A stretch of 64,000 nucleotides of DNA from Azoarcus indigens. Lineage in GTDB: Bacteria; Pseudomonadota; Gammaproteobacteria; Burkholderiales; Rhodocyclaceae. Of this stretch, positions 13,610 to 23,682 are shown piece by piece; position 1 is the stretch's first letter; each line of letters begins with the position of its first letter. The DNA lies in assembly GCF_004361735.1 (NCBI RefSeq), contig NZ_SNVV01000009.1, forward strand, positions 145,222-209,221, given 5' to 3'. Below the pieces are notes generated by a model, which saw nothing but the letters and a program-made list of their open reading frames with translations, had not been told where the DNA came from and searched no databases. The position numbers and the translations under genes are program-made.

Positions 13610-14516
13610 GGCGGCTCTCCGCGAGGATGGCGAGACACAGCGCCTCGAAGGACATTCCGGCGACGCGGGCCGACATCGGCACCAGCGAGTGCCCGGTCAT
13701 GCCCGGCGAGGTGTTCATCTCCAGCAGGTAGGGGCGGCCGTCCGCGGTGAGGATCAGGTCGGCCCGGCCCCAGCCGCGGCAGCCCAGCACCCGCGCGCTC
13801 TTCATCACCAGCGCCTGCAGCGCCTGCTCTTCCGCCTCCGGCAGGCCGCAGGGGCAGTCGTAGCGGGTGTCGTCGGTGAAGTACTTGTGCTGGTAGTCGT
13901 AGTTGCCGTCGGGCGCGACGATGCGCACCAGCGGCAGGGCGCGGTCGTTCAGGAAAGGCGCCGTCAGTTCGGCGCCGCTGATGAACTCCTCGGCGATCAC
14001 CAGGCTGTCGTAGCGCGCCGCCAGTTCCCAGGCCGCGCGCAGCTGGCCGGCTTGGGTGACCTTGGTCGCGCCCATGCTGGAGCCTTCATGCACCGGCTTG
14101 ACGAAGATGGGCAGGCCAAGCTCGTGCACCACCGCATCCCAATCGGTATCCGCTTCCAGGATGGCGTAGCGCGGAGTGGGCAGGCCGTTGGCCAGCCACA
14201 CCATCTTGGTCCGCCACTTATCCATGGACAGCGCAGAAGCCATCACGCCGCTGCCGGTGTACGGGATGCCCATCAGTTCGAGCGCACCTTGCACCGTGCC
14301 GTCCTCGCCGCCGCGGCCATGCAGGGCGATGAACACGCGGTCGTAGCCTTCTTCCTTCAGGATGTGCAGATCGCGTTCGGCCGGATCGAAGGCGTGCGCG
14401 TCCACGCCGGCGCCTTGCAGCGCGGCGAGCACCGCCTTCCCGGACATCAGGGACACCTCGCGTTCGGCCGACGAGCCGCCGAACAGAACCGCTACCTTGC
14501 CGAAGTGCGCGCTCAC
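13602..14516 (-). CDS. ddl: D-alanine--D-alanine ligase
   Basis: This is an ATP-grasp ligase that makes D-Ala-D-Ala for the peptidoglycan precursor. It is 304 residues. The N-terminal block [20 protein letters not shown] and [20 protein letters not shown] are diagnostic, as are [14 protein letters not shown] and the metal-binding end [19 protein letters not shown]. The start is GTG at 14516, overlapping the murC stop by four bases. The position between murC and ftsQ corresponds to ddlB of other proteobacteria, although the subtype name is by synteny. Confidence 0.97.
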   Translation of the reverse strand: MSAHFGKVAVLFGGSSAEREVSLMSGKAVLAALQGAGVDAHAFDPAERDLHILKEEGYDRVFIALHGRGGEDGTVQGALELMGIPYTGSGVMASALSMDKWRTKMVWLANGLPTPRYAILEADTDWDAVVHELGLPIFVKPVHEGSSMGATKVTQAGQLRAAWELAARYDSLVIAEEFISGAELTAPFLNDRALPLVRIVAPDGNYDYQHKYFTDDTRYDCPCGLPEAEEQALQALVMKSARVLGCRGWGRADLILTADGRPYLLEMNTSPGMTGHSLVPMSARVAGMSFEALCLAILAESRLG

Positions 14517-15913
14517 ACCAATTCCTCGCTGCTGGCGAGCTTGCCCGGCACCGCGCCGATGCTGCCCGCACCCATGGTCATCACTACGTCGCCGTCGCGC
14601 GCGGCATCCAGAATCGCCTGCGGCATGGCCGCGATGTCCTCGACGAACACAGGCTCCACCTTGCCGGCCACGCGCAGCGCGCGCGCCAGGGAGCGCGAGT
14701 CCGCGGCGACTACGGGTTGTTCGCCGGCGGCATAGACCTCGCCCAGCAGCAGCGCATCCACCGAAGACAGCACCTTGACGAAATCCTCGAAGCAGTCGCG
14801 CGTGCGGGTGTAGCGGTGCGGCTGGAAGGCCAGCACCAGCCGGCGACCGGGGAAGGCACCGCGGGCGGCGGCGATGGTGGCCGCCATCTCCACCGGGTGG
14901 TGGCCGTAGTCGTCGATCAGGGTAAAGCTGCCGCCGTTGCTGGCCGCCACCTCACCATAGCGCTGGAAGCGCCGGCCAACGCCACGGAATTCCGCCAGCG
15001 CCTTGACGATGGCCGCGTCCGGCACCTGCACCTCGGTCGCCACCGCAATGGCCGCCAGGGCGTTGAGCACGTTGTGCCGGCCTGGGAGGTTCAGGACGAT
15101 AGGCAGCCGGGTAGTGGTGCCGTTGATGCGCACCGCGTCAAACAGCATGCGGCTGCCCTCGGCACGGACGTTTTCGGCACGGATGTTCACCCCCTCGCCG
15201 AAGCCGTATCGCACCACCTGCTTGGAGACCTGCGGAATGATCTCGCGCACCTGCGGGTCGTCGTCGCACAACACCGCCACGCCGTAGAAGGGCAGGCGCT
15301 GCAGGAAGTCGACGAAGGCCTGCTTGAGACGGCCGAAGTCGTGGCCATAGGTGTCCATGTGGTCGGCGTCGATGTTGGTGACCACCGAAATCACCGGGCT
15401 CAGCATCAAGAAGGAGGCGTCGGACTCGTCCGCCTCGGCCACCAGGAAGTCGCCCTTGCCCAGGCGCGCATTCGCGCCAGCGGCGTTCAGCCGGCCGCCG
15501 ATGACGAAGGTGGGATCCATCGCGCCTTCGGCGAGGATGCTGGCGACCAGCGAGGTGGTAGTCGTCTTGCCGTGGGTGCCGGCGATGGCGATGCCCTGCT
15601 TGAGCCGCATCAGCTCGGCCAGCATCTGCGCCCGCGGCACCACCGGCACCCGCGCCTCGCGCGCCGCCATCACTTCCGGGTTGCCTTCCTTCACCGCGGT
15701 GGAAACCACCACCGCGTCCGCGCCGGCGATATTGGCTGCATCGTGCCCCAGCACCACCCTCGCGCCCATGGCCTTCAGCCGGCGTACCGCCGCGTTGTCG
15801 CCGAGGTCGGAACCACTGACGGTGAAGCCCTGGTTCACCAGCACTTCGGCGATGCCGCTCATGCCGGAGCCGCCGATGCCGACGAAATGGATGTGCCTGA
15901 CCTTATGCTTCAC
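14513..15913 (-). CDS. murC: UDP-N-acetylmuramate--L-alanine ligase
   Basis: MurC adds the first amino acid, L-alanine, to UDP-MurNAc. It is 466 residues. The N-terminal Rossmann loop is [17 protein letters not shown], the ATP loop is [19 protein letters not shown] near residue 112, and the [14 protein letters not shown] block is near residue 338. The start codon is GTG at 15913 with GGGAG six bases upstream. A 30-codon ORF runs from the end of murG into this start (see separate entry), filling the 78-base gap. Confidence 0.97.
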   Translation of the reverse strand: MKHKVRHIHFVGIGGSGMSGIAEVLVNQGFTVSGSDLGDNAAVRRLKAMGARVVLGHDAANIAGADAVVVSTAVKEGNPEVMAAREARVPVVPRAQMLAELMRLKQGIAIAGTHGKTTTTSLVASILAEGAMDPTFVIGGRLNAAGANARLGKGDFLVAEADESDASFLMLSPVISVVTNIDADHMDTYGHDFGRLKQAFVDFLQRLPFYGVAVLCDDDPQVREIIPQVSKQVVRYGFGEGVNIRAENVRAEGSRMLFDAVRINGTTTRLPIVLNLPGRHNVLNALAAIAVATEVQVPDAAIVKALAEFRGVGRRFQRYGEVAASNGGSFTLIDDYGHHPVEMAATIAAARGAFPGRRLVLAFQPHRYTRTRDCFEDFVKVLSSVDALLLGEVYAAGEQPVVAADSRSLARALRVAGKVEPVFVEDIAAMPQAILDAARDGDVVMTMGAGSIGAVPGKLASSEELV

Positions 15914-15995
15914 GGCGGCTCCCGCAAAGCGAGGGCCGCGCGGAGGATGCCGCCCGGCGAGAAATATGGAGTTGGCTGTTGCTGTGCTTCTTCAT
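15903..15995 (-). CDS. Bridging mini-ORF between murG and murC (30 codons)
   Basis: An ATG at 15995 overlaps the murG stop by four bases (ATGA) and opens 30 codons that end in TAA at 15903-15905, eleven bases inside murC. The peptide begins [19 protein letters not shown] and is basic, with no membrane segment. A purine-rich GGGGGGAAAA lies just upstream of the ATG. It would keep ribosomes moving across the only sizeable gap between murE and ddl. It may be a translational coupling device, a leader peptide, or chance. No homolog is known to me. Confidence 0.4.
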   Translation of the reverse strand: MKKHSNSQLHISRRAASSARPSLCGSRREA

Positions 15996-17062
15996 GCTTT
16001 TCCCCCCGCAGCCAGTTCCTCGCAGATGCGGGCCACTGCCTCGGTTGCGCGCGGCTTGGCCTGCGCCCGGGCATGGACCGCCATCTGCAGCAGGCGCGGA
16101 CGGTCGAGACTGGCGAGAATGCCGGCCAGTCGTTCGGCGTTGAGTTCGGTTTGCGGCAGCAGGTAGGCCGCGCCGCGGTCGGCCAGGAAGCGGGCATTGC
16201 CCGACTGGTGGTCGTCCACCGCATGCGGGAAAGGCACCAGCAGGCTGGCGGCGCCGACCGCGGCCAGCTCCGCCACGGTGAGCGCGCCGGCGCGGCAGAT
16301 CACCAGGTCCGCCTCCGCATAGGCCGCCGCCATGTCGTCGATGAAGGGGCGCAGTTCGCCCTCCACGCCGGCGCCGGCATAGGCCGTCCGCAGCGCTTCG
16401 ATCTGCTTCTCGCCCGCCTGGTGCAGCACCCGCGGACGCTGTTCCTGCGGCAGTCGGGCCAGCGCCTGCGGCACGGTTTCGTTGAGCACCGCCGCGCCGA
16501 GGCTGCCGCCGACCACCAGCACCTTGAGCGGGCCTTCGCGGCCTGCGAAGCGCGCCTCAGGCGCCGCCACCGCGGCGATCTCGGCACGCACCGGGTTGCC
16601 CACCCAGCCGGCTTTCTTCAGTACGCCGGGAAAACCGGACAGCACCCGGTCCGCCACGCCGGCGAGCACCCGGTTGGCCAGCCCCGCCACCGAGTTCTGT
16701 TCGTGCAGCACCAGCGGCCGACCTGCGAGCGCCGCCATCATGCCGCCAGGGAAAGTGATGTAGCCGCCCATGCCCAGCACCACGTCCGGCTTCACCCGGC
16801 GCAGCTCGCGCAGCGCCTGCCAGAAGCCGGACAGCAGGTTCAGCGGCAGCAGCAGTTTGCGCACCAAGCCTTTGCCGCGCAGCGCGCCGAAGCGTACCCA
16901 GGCGGTGTCGTAGCCGCGCGCCGGCACGATGCGCGCCTCCATGCCGTCCGGATTGCCCATCCAGACAATGCGCCAGCCTTTCTCGCGCAGCGCCTCGGCC
17001 ACCGCGATACCGGGGAAGATGTGGCCACCGGTGCCACCGGCCATGACCATCAGCGTCTTCAC
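15992..17062 (-). CDS. murG: UDP-GlcNAc transferase making lipid II
   Basis: MurG transfers GlcNAc to lipid I at the inner face of the membrane to give lipid II. With the GTG start at 17062 ([18 protein letters not shown]) it is 356 residues, normal for the family. The first glycine loop [17 protein letters not shown], the second loop [16 protein letters not shown] near residue 190 and the UDP-binding block [20 protein letters not shown] near 255 are intact. The longer open frame upstream is ftsW read in another frame. The GTG overlaps the ftsW stop by four bases. Confidence 0.97.
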   Translation of the reverse strand: MKTLMVMAGGTGGHIFPGIAVAEALREKGWRIVWMGNPDGMEARIVPARGYDTAWVRFGALRGKGLVRKLLLPLNLLSGFWQALRELRRVKPDVVLGMGGYITFPGGMMAALAGRPLVLHEQNSVAGLANRVLAGVADRVLSGFPGVLKKAGWVGNPVRAEIAAVAAPEARFAGREGPLKVLVVGGSLGAAVLNETVPQALARLPQEQRPRVLHQAGEKQIEALRTAYAGAGVEGELRPFIDDMAAAYAEADLVICRAGALTVAELAAVGAASLLVPFPHAVDDHQSGNARFLADRGAAYLLPQTELNAERLAGILASLDRPRLLQMAVHARAQAKPRATEAVARICEELAAGGKA

Positions 17063-18291
17063 GAGCCCGCCCCCCGCTTCATCTGCCGGACTTCCCAGTC
17101 GATGCGCAGCAGGATGGCCAGGGCGACGCAGTTGGCGACGATGCCGGAACCGCCGAAGCTCATCATCGGCAACGTCAGGCCCTTGGTGGGCAGCAGGCCC
17201 ATGTTCACGCCCATGTTGATGAAGGACTGCACACCCATCCACAGGCCGATGCCCTGGGCGACGAGGCCGGAGAAGTAGCGCTCCAGCTTGATCGCCTCGC
17301 GGCCGATGACGAAGGCGCGCTGCACCAGCACCGCGAACAGGCCAACCACCAGCACCACGCCGGCGAAACCCAGCTCCTCGGCGATCACCGCCAGCAGGAA
17401 GTCGGTGTGCGCTTCCGGCAGGTAGAAGAGCTTCTCGACGCTGGCACCCAGGCCGACGCCGAACCACTCGCCGCGGCCGAAGGCGATCAATGCGTGGGAG
17501 AGCTGATAGCCCTTGCCGAAGGCATCCTGCCAGGGGTCCATGAAGCCGAAGATGCGCTCTCGCCGGTAGGGCGAGGTCCAGATGAGGATGATGAAGCCGA
17601 TGATCGCGAACACTGCCAGCAGGGCGAACACCCGCACGTTCACCCCGCCAAGGAAGAGAACGCCGAAGGCAATGGTGGTGATGACAACAAAGGCGCCGAA
17701 ATCCGGCTCCCGCAGCAGCAGGAAGCCGACGAACAGGATCACCGCCATCATCGGCAGGAAGCCGCGCTTGAAGCTGCTCATCGCATCCAGCTTGCGCACC
17801 GTGTAGTCGGCGGCGTAGAGCGCGGCGAAGATCTTCATCAGCTCGGACGGCTGCAGGTTCACCGGCCCGAGCGAGAGCCAGCGCTGAGCGCCGTTCACTT
17901 CGCGGCCGATGCCGGGAATCAGCACCACGATCAGCAGCACCACGCCGCCGACGAAGAGCGGCAGCGCCAGCCGCTGCCACTGCGTCATTGGCAACTGGAA
18001 AGCGACCAGGCCGAAGCCGATGCCAACAGCGAGGAAGACCGAATGCCGCATCAGGAAGTAATGCGACTGGTAATTGGTGAAGCGGCTGCCTTCGGCGATG
18101 GCGATGGAGGCGGAATACACCATCACCAGGCCGAGCAGCAGCAAGCCGACGGCAGACCAGATCAGCAGCAGGTCCAGCTCGCGCACCGCCGCCCCCGGCG
18201 GCATCAGGCGATTCACTGCACGGCTGGTTTCGCTGCCGACCGGCGTGCGGCGGGAAGCGAAGAGGCCGGAAAGGGTGGCGCCGAACTTCAT
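17059..18291 (-). CDS. ftsW: FtsW, septal lipid II polymerase (SEDS family)
   Basis: FtsW is the SEDS glycosyltransferase that works with FtsI in septal wall synthesis. It is 410 residues with about ten membrane helices. Family marks are [15 protein letters not shown] in the first helix region, [18 protein letters not shown], the [21 protein letters not shown] loop, and the C-terminal [18 protein letters not shown]. The N-terminal 37 residues are cytoplasmic and basic. It overlaps murD and murG by four bases at each end. Confidence 0.97.
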   Translation of the reverse strand: MKFGATLSGLFASRRTPVGSETSRAVNRLMPPGAAVRELDLLLIWSAVGLLLLGLVMVYSASIAIAEGSRFTNYQSHYFLMRHSVFLAVGIGFGLVAFQLPMTQWQRLALPLFVGGVVLLIVVLIPGIGREVNGAQRWLSLGPVNLQPSELMKIFAALYAADYTVRKLDAMSSFKRGFLPMMAVILFVGFLLLREPDFGAFVVITTIAFGVLFLGGVNVRVFALLAVFAIIGFIILIWTSPYRRERIFGFMDPWQDAFGKGYQLSHALIAFGRGEWFGVGLGASVEKLFYLPEAHTDFLLAVIAEELGFAGVVLVVGLFAVLVQRAFVIGREAIKLERYFSGLVAQGIGLWMGVQSFINMGVNMGLLPTKGLTLPMMSFGGSGIVANCVALAILLRIDWEVRQMKRGAGS

Positions 18292-19685
18292 CGCGGGCTC
18301 ACCTGCGGTAGCGCCCGCGCCGCGTCGATGAAGACCTGGGCGCGATGAGCGTAGTTGCGGAACATGTCCAGGCTGGCGCAGGCCGGCGACAGCAGCACCG
18401 CGTCGCCCGGCTGGGCCAGGGCGTGGGCGCGCGCCACCGCGGCCGGCAAGTCGGCAGCGTGTTCCAGCACTGCGCCACAGCCCGCGATTGCCTTCTCGAT
18501 CACCCCCGCATCGCGGCCGATGAGCACCACCGCGCGGGCATGCTGGGCAAGCACCGGCTTCAGCGGCGAGAAGTCCTGGCCCTTGCCGTCGCCGCCGGCG
18601 ATCAGCACCACCTTGCGGCCCAGGCCTTCCAGCGCGGCAACGGTGGCGCCGACGTTGGTGCCCTTGGAGTCGTCGTAGAAACGCACGCCGTCCGCGCGCT
18701 CGGCGATCAGTTCAACCCGGTGCGGCAAGCCGTGGAAAGAGCGCAGCTCCGACAGCAGGCTGGCCGGCGCCAGGCCGAGGCCGGCCTCGCACAGGGCCAG
18801 CGCGGCCAGCGCGTTCACGGCGTTGTGCAGGCCAGCCAGCGGTAGCGCATCCAGCGGGATCAGCGCTTCATCGCCCCGCGCCAGCCAGGTCTGGCCGTCC
18901 TTGTTGACCAGGCCGTAATCGCCGGCAGCCGGCGCGCCGCGACCGAAACGGATGGCCTTGCGCCCGGGCAGCAGCATGGCGGCCACATGGTCGTCATCCG
19001 CGTTCAGCACCTGCGCGCCCTGGCCCTGGAAGATGCGGGCCTTGGTGCGGCCGTAGTCGGCGAGGTCGGCGTAGCGGTCGAGGTGGTCGTCGGTCACGTT
19101 CAGTACCGTCGCCGCCTCCGGGTTCAGGCCATGCAGGGTCTCGATCTGGAAGCTGGAGAGCTCCAGTACCCAGCACTGGGGCCACGGCCGGCCGGTGTCC
19201 TGCCGGCTCATCAGCACATCCAGCGCCGCCGGGCTGATATTGCCCGCAGCCACCGCGTCCAGGCCTGCGGACGCGGCCAGCGCGGCGGTTAGCGCAGTGG
19301 TGGTGGTCTTGCCGTTGGTGCCGGTGATGGCGAGGATGCGCGTTTCTCCGCGCACGCCTGCTTCGTCCAGCGCCTGGGCGAACAAGCTCATCTCGCCGGT
19401 GACTTCGATGCAGCGGCGACGCGCCTCCGGCACCACACCGGCACGGGTATCCAGGCCGGGGCTGACCGCCACCAGCTCGATACCGTTCAACACCGCGACG
19501 TCGAAGGCGCCGGTGATGATCTCGGCACCCGGCACTTCCGCCCGCAGCACGTCCAGCCCAGGCGGCTGGGCGCGGCTGTCGGCCACGCGCAGGCGTGCGC
19601 CCTGCCTGGCGCACCAGCGCGCCATCGCCAGGCCGGATTCACCCAGCCCCAGGATCAGAACGTGTTTGCCCGCGAGAGAACTCAT
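18288..19685 (-). CDS. murD: UDP-N-acetylmuramoyl-L-alanine--D-glutamate ligase
   Basis: MurD adds D-glutamate to UDP-MurNAc-L-Ala. The ATG at 19685 ([20 protein letters not shown]) gives 465 residues and overlaps the mraY stop by four bases; the upstream open frame is mraY read out of frame. The ATP loop is [19 protein letters not shown] near residue 115. Further marks are [30 protein letters not shown] and the [18 protein letters not shown] block of the C-terminal domain. Confidence 0.97.
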   Translation of the reverse strand: MSSLAGKHVLILGLGESGLAMARWCARQGARLRVADSRAQPPGLDVLRAEVPGAEIITGAFDVAVLNGIELVAVSPGLDTRAGVVPEARRRCIEVTGEMSLFAQALDEAGVRGETRILAITGTNGKTTTTALTAALAASAGLDAVAAGNISPAALDVLMSRQDTGRPWPQCWVLELSSFQIETLHGLNPEAATVLNVTDDHLDRYADLADYGRTKARIFQGQGAQVLNADDDHVAAMLLPGRKAIRFGRGAPAAGDYGLVNKDGQTWLARGDEALIPLDALPLAGLHNAVNALAALALCEAGLGLAPASLLSELRSFHGLPHRVELIAERADGVRFYDDSKGTNVGATVAALEGLGRKVVLIAGGDGKGQDFSPLKPVLAQHARAVVLIGRDAGVIEKAIAGCGAVLEHAADLPAAVARAHALAQPGDAVLLSPACASLDMFRNYAHRAQVFIDAARALPQVSPR

Positions 19686-20770
19686 CTCAGTTTCAGCGTC
19701 GACAGCCCGAACAGCACCAGCATCAGGGTGATGATCCAGAAGCGGACCACCACCTGCGTTTCCTTCCAGCCGCTCAATTCGTAGTGGTGGTGCAGCGGTG
19801 CCATGCGGAAGATGCGCTTGCCGCCGGAGGCCTTGAAGTACAGCACCTGCACCATCACCGACAGGGTCTCGGCCACGAACAGGCCGCCCATGATGAAGAG
19901 CACGATCTCCTGGCGGACGATGACCGCCATCGTTCCCAGCGCCGCGCCCAGCGCCAGTGCGCCGACGTCGCCCATGAAGACTTCCGCCGGATAAGCGTTG
20001 AACCACAGGAATCCGAGGCCCGCGCCGCAGATCGCGCCGCAGAACACCGCCAGCTCGCCCGCACCGGCGATGTAGGGCACGCCCAGGTATTTCGAGAAAC
20101 CGGCGTGGCCGGCCACGTAGGCGAAGATGGCCAGCGCACCGGCCACCATCACCGTCGGCATGATGGCAAGACCATCCAGTCCATCGGTGAGGTTCACCGC
20201 ATGGCTGGTGCCGTTGATGACGAAATAGGTCAGCGCGACGAAGCCGAAAATGCCCAGCGGGTAGGCCACCGCCTTGAAGAAGGGCACGATCAGTTCAGTG
20301 TGGCTGGGGGTGTCGGCGGTCATGCCGAGGAAGATGGCCGCGGCCAGCGCGATCAGCGAAGTCCACAGGTATTTCCAGCGGCTGGGCAGGCCCTTGGGGT
20401 CGCGATGTACCACCTTGCGCCAGTCATCCACCCAGCCCACTGCGCCGAAGCCCAGCGTGACCAGCAGGGTGACCCAGACGTAGGCGTTGCGCAGATCGCC
20501 CCACAGCAGGATGGTGACGGCAATGGCGATGAGGATGAGCGCACCGCCCATGGTGGGCGTTCCGGCCTTGGTCAGGTGCGACTTGGGCCCGTCGTCGCGC
20601 ACCGCCTGGCCGATCTTCTTTGCCGCCAGCCAGCGGATGACGCCTGGACCGGCCACCAGGGAGATCACCAGCGCGGTCAGCGCGGCCAGCACCGTGCGCA
20701 GCGTGATGTAGCCGAAGACGTTGAAACCGCGGATGTCCTGGCCAAGCCAGAGGGCGAGTTCGAGCAGCAT
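19682..20770 (-). CDS. mraY: Phospho-N-acetylmuramoyl-pentapeptide transferase
   Basis: MraY transfers phospho-MurNAc-pentapeptide to undecaprenyl phosphate, making lipid I. It is 362 residues with about ten membrane helices and starts [19 protein letters not shown]. Catalytic blocks are seen: [24 protein letters not shown] with the Asp pair, [13 protein letters not shown], and [15 protein letters not shown]. The C-terminal loop [20 protein letters not shown] carries the His cluster of the family. The ATG directly follows the murF TAA with no bases between. Confidence 0.98.
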   Translation of the reverse strand: MLLELALWLGQDIRGFNVFGYITLRTVLAALTALVISLVAGPGVIRWLAAKKIGQAVRDDGPKSHLTKAGTPTMGGALILIAIAVTILLWGDLRNAYVWVTLLVTLGFGAVGWVDDWRKVVHRDPKGLPSRWKYLWTSLIALAAAIFLGMTADTPSHTELIVPFFKAVAYPLGIFGFVALTYFVINGTSHAVNLTDGLDGLAIMPTVMVAGALAIFAYVAGHAGFSKYLGVPYIAGAGELAVFCGAICGAGLGFLWFNAYPAEVFMGDVGALALGAALGTMAVIVRQEIVLFIMGGLFVAETLSVMVQVLYFKASGGKRIFRMAPLHHHYELSGWKETQVVVRFWIITLMLVLFGLSTLKLR

Positions 20771-22183
20771 TTACGAATCCGAGTCCTTTTGGGGGGCGCC
20801 ATTGTGCAGCGCCGCAAGTCGGTCCGCCACTCGCTCCATGCGCATGAAACGCGAGCCTTTCACCAGTACTACCGTATCCGCATCCAGGTGGGCGAGCAGG
20901 GCCTGCACCAGGGCTTCCGGGTCGGCAAAATGCTGGCCGCCGTCGCCGAAATTACTCACCGCCACCGCGCTCATCTCACCCAGGGCGTAGAGCAGGTCAA
21001 CGCCCTTGCTCTTGGCATAGCCGCCGATTTCGTCATGGACCTGGGCGCTGGCATCGCCGACCTCGCCCATGTCGCCGAGCACGAGCACCTTGCGACCCGG
21101 CGTGGAGGCCAGCACGTCGATGCCTGCCCGCATGGAGTCCGGGTTGGCGTTGTAGCTGTCATCCAGTACGGTGGAGCCCTTGGGACCGGCGCGGCGCTGC
21201 AGGCGGCCGCCGGTGCCGGCATAGGCGGCCAGCCCGGCGGCGACCGCTTCCGGCGTCGCGCCGGCTGCGAGGCAGAGCGCTGCTGCGCCGACGGCATTGC
21301 GCGCGTTATGCAAACCGGGAACCTGGAGCGAGATGTCTATTTTTCCCTGCGGCGTGTCGATATCGAGCCGCGAGCCGAGGCCGTGGAGGGTACACCGGCC
21401 CTGTACGTCCGCCGCGCTATCGATACCGAATGTCACAATCCGCCGACCGGCGTTGAGCGTGCGCCAGTAAGCGGCATGGGCGTCGTCGGCATTCACCACC
21501 GCGACGCCATCCTCGCCCAGTCCGTCGTAGATCGTGCCCTTTTCACGCGCGACCTCGGCCAGATTCCCCAGGCCGAGCAGATGAGCGCGCTGGGCATTGT
21601 TCACCAGGGCGGCGGTCGGGCGCGCGAGACGGGTCAGATAGCCGATCTCGCCCGGATGGTTCATACCCATCTCGATCACTGCGGCGCGATGCATCGGCGC
21701 CAGCGCCAGCAACGTCAGCGGCAGGCCGATGTCGTTGTTGAAGTTGCCACGGGTGGCATGTACTGCCTCGTCGCCATAGCCGTCCAGGCGAACTTGGGCA
21801 CGGAAGATGGCGGCGCACATTTCCTTGACGGTGGTCTTTCCATTGCTGCCGGTAATGCCCAGCAGCGGAATGGCGAAACGGGCACGCCAACCCGCCGCCA
21901 GGGCACCCAGCGCCAGCCGGGTGTCGTCCACCACCAGCAGCGGCAGCGCGGCGTAATCGCCTTCCGCGCGCCAGGCGCTATCCACCATGGCAGCAGCGGC
22001 ACCGGCCTGTAGCGCGGCCAGCACGAAATCATGGCCGTCGAAGCGCTCGCCGCGAAGGGCGACGAAGAGCTGGCCCGGCCTTATCGCCCGGCTGTCCGTG
22101 CCCACGCTCTCGAAGCGCGCGTCGCCCTGCGCCTGCGCGGCCCGGCTGGAGAGTTCCTTTGCAGCTTCCTGCAGCGTCATCAT
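20771..22183 (-). CDS. murF: UDP-MurNAc-tripeptide--D-alanyl-D-alanine ligase
   Basis: MurF adds D-Ala-D-Ala to complete the pentapeptide precursor. From the ATG at 22183 (MMTLQEAAKELSS) it is 470 residues. This start overlaps the murE stop by four bases, as at most junctions here; an ATG eight codons further out is possible. The ATP loop is GITGSNGKTTVKEMCAAIF near residue 110. MNHPGEIGYLTRLARP and VLDDSYNANPDSMRAGIDVL are diagnostic. Confidence 0.96.
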   Translation of the reverse strand: MMTLQEAAKELSSRAAQAQGDARFESVGTDSRAIRPGQLFVALRGERFDGHDFVLAALQAGAAAAMVDSAWRAEGDYAALPLLVVDDTRLALGALAAGWRARFAIPLLGITGSNGKTTVKEMCAAIFRAQVRLDGYGDEAVHATRGNFNNDIGLPLTLLALAPMHRAAVIEMGMNHPGEIGYLTRLARPTAALVNNAQRAHLLGLGNLAEVAREKGTIYDGLGEDGVAVVNADDAHAAYWRTLNAGRRIVTFGIDSAADVQGRCTLHGLGSRLDIDTPQGKIDISLQVPGLHNARNAVGAAALCLAAGATPEAVAAGLAAYAGTGGRLQRRAGPKGSTVLDDSYNANPDSMRAGIDVLASTPGRKVLVLGDMGEVGDASAQVHDEIGGYAKSKGVDLLYALGEMSAVAVSNFGDGGQHFADPEALVQALLAHLDADTVVLVKGSRFMRMERVADRLAALHNGAPQKDSDS

Positions 22184-23682
22184 GACGTCGGCCCCATGGT
22201 GTTCCATGCCGCAAGCGCTGCCCGGGCCTGCTCCAGATCGGAGAACGGCAGGCGCTTGCCGTGAATTTCCTGATAGGGCTCATGGCCCTTGCCGGCGACG
22301 ACGACCACGTCATCCGCACCAGCCGCACCGATGGCCGCGCGTATCGCCTCAGCACGATCGATGATGCGTTCGGCTGCCGCACCGGCACCACCCGCCACCG
22401 CCTCGACGATGGCAGCCGGATCTTCGCTGCGCGGGTTGTCGCTGGTGACGACGATGCGGTCGGCCAGTTGACGCGCCACTTCGCCCATCATCGGCCGCTT
22501 GCCGGGATCGCGGTCACCACCGCAGCCGAACACGCAGATGAGCCGGCCGCCGCGGGCGCGAGCGGTTTCCCTCACCGCCTCCAGCACCTTGGCCAGCGCG
22601 TCCGGCGAGTGGGCGTAGTCAATGACCACCAGCGGCTCGCCGACGCCGCCGACCAGTTGCATGCGCCCCTCCGGCGGCGTCAGCCGGCCGGCCACCGCCA
22701 GCACTTCCGGCAGCGGAATGCCACGGGCGAGCAAGGCACCGATGACCGCCAGCAGATTGGAGACATTGAAGGGCGCCACCATGCGCACCTGCATCTCGGC
22801 GCTCTCGCCCTCCCATTGCAGGGCAAAGCGCAGGCCAGCGGCCGAGGTCTGCACCCGGTCGGCCACCAGCACCCGGGCGCCCGCCACCGCCGTTGCATTG
22901 GAGGCAACCTGGGTATAGCCGATGACTTCGGTGCCGGCATCCGCCAGCCGGCGGGCGTGGTAGAGACCGAAGCCGTCGTCGAAGTTGATGACCGCGCTGG
23001 AAATGCCGGGCAGCGCAAACAACCGGGCCTTGGCCGCCGCGTAGGCTTCCATCGTGCCGTGGTAGTCCAGGTGGTCGCGGGTGAGGTTGGTGAAGATGGC
23101 AACGTCGAAGCGCGCGCCATTCACCCGCCCCTGGTCGAGGCCGATTGAGGACACCTCCATCGCGGCGGCACCGGCGCCGGCGGCCAGGAAGCCGGCCAGC
23201 ATGCGGTGCAATTCCAGCGCATCCGGCGTTGTGTTGGCGCCCGCCTCCAATTGGCCCGGGAAGCCGCAGCCCAGTGTGCCGACAATGCCGCAGCGAGTGC
23301 CCAGGTCTTCCAGCGCCCGTGCCAGCCACTGGCTCACCGTGGTCTTGCCGTTGGTGCCGGTAACGCCTGCCAGCCACAGGTGGGCGGAGGGGCGGCCACA
23401 GATCTCGTCCGCCACATGACCGGACAACTCGCGCAAGCCGGTCACCGGCAGCGAAGGCACCGGCAGCGCTTCGGCCTGGAAACCATCACCGTTCTCCCAC
23501 AGCACTGCGGCGGCGCCCTTCTCCACCGCAGCGCGCAGATAGCGGCGGCCATCGGTGGTGAAACCGGGCCAGGCGGCGAAGACGTCGCCGGCCCCGACAC
23601 GCCGGGAGTCGGCGGTAATGCCGGTCGGCGCCACGCCGGCCTTGCGCAACTCATCAAGGAGCAGGAGGGCGGGCGTACTCAC
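22180..23682 (-). CDS. murE: UDP-MurNAc-L-Ala-D-Glu--meso-diaminopimelate ligase
   Basis: MurE adds the third residue of the stem peptide. The 500-residue protein starts at GTG 23682 (MSTPALLLLDELRKAG). The ATP loop is [19 protein letters not shown] near residue 108. The motif TSDNPRSEDPAAIV contains DNPR, which in this family marks use of meso-diaminopimelate rather than lysine, as expected in a Gram-negative. The phosphate-sensing DYAHSPDALAKVLEAV block is also present. Its GTG overlaps the ftsI stop by four bases. Confidence 0.97.
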   Translation of the reverse strand: MSTPALLLLDELRKAGVAPTGITADSRRVGAGDVFAAWPGFTTDGRRYLRAAVEKGAAAVLWENGDGFQAEALPVPSLPVTGLRELSGHVADEICGRPSAHLWLAGVTGTNGKTTVSQWLARALEDLGTRCGIVGTLGCGFPGQLEAGANTTPDALELHRMLAGFLAAGAGAAAMEVSSIGLDQGRVNGARFDVAIFTNLTRDHLDYHGTMEAYAAAKARLFALPGISSAVINFDDGFGLYHARRLADAGTEVIGYTQVASNATAVAGARVLVADRVQTSAAGLRFALQWEGESAEMQVRMVAPFNVSNLLAVIGALLARGIPLPEVLAVAGRLTPPEGRMQLVGGVGEPLVVIDYAHSPDALAKVLEAVRETARARGGRLICVFGCGGDRDPGKRPMMGEVARQLADRIVVTSDNPRSEDPAAIVEAVAGGAGAAAERIIDRAEAIRAAIGAAGADDVVVVAGKGHEPYQEIHGKRLPFSDLEQARAALAAWNTMGPTS

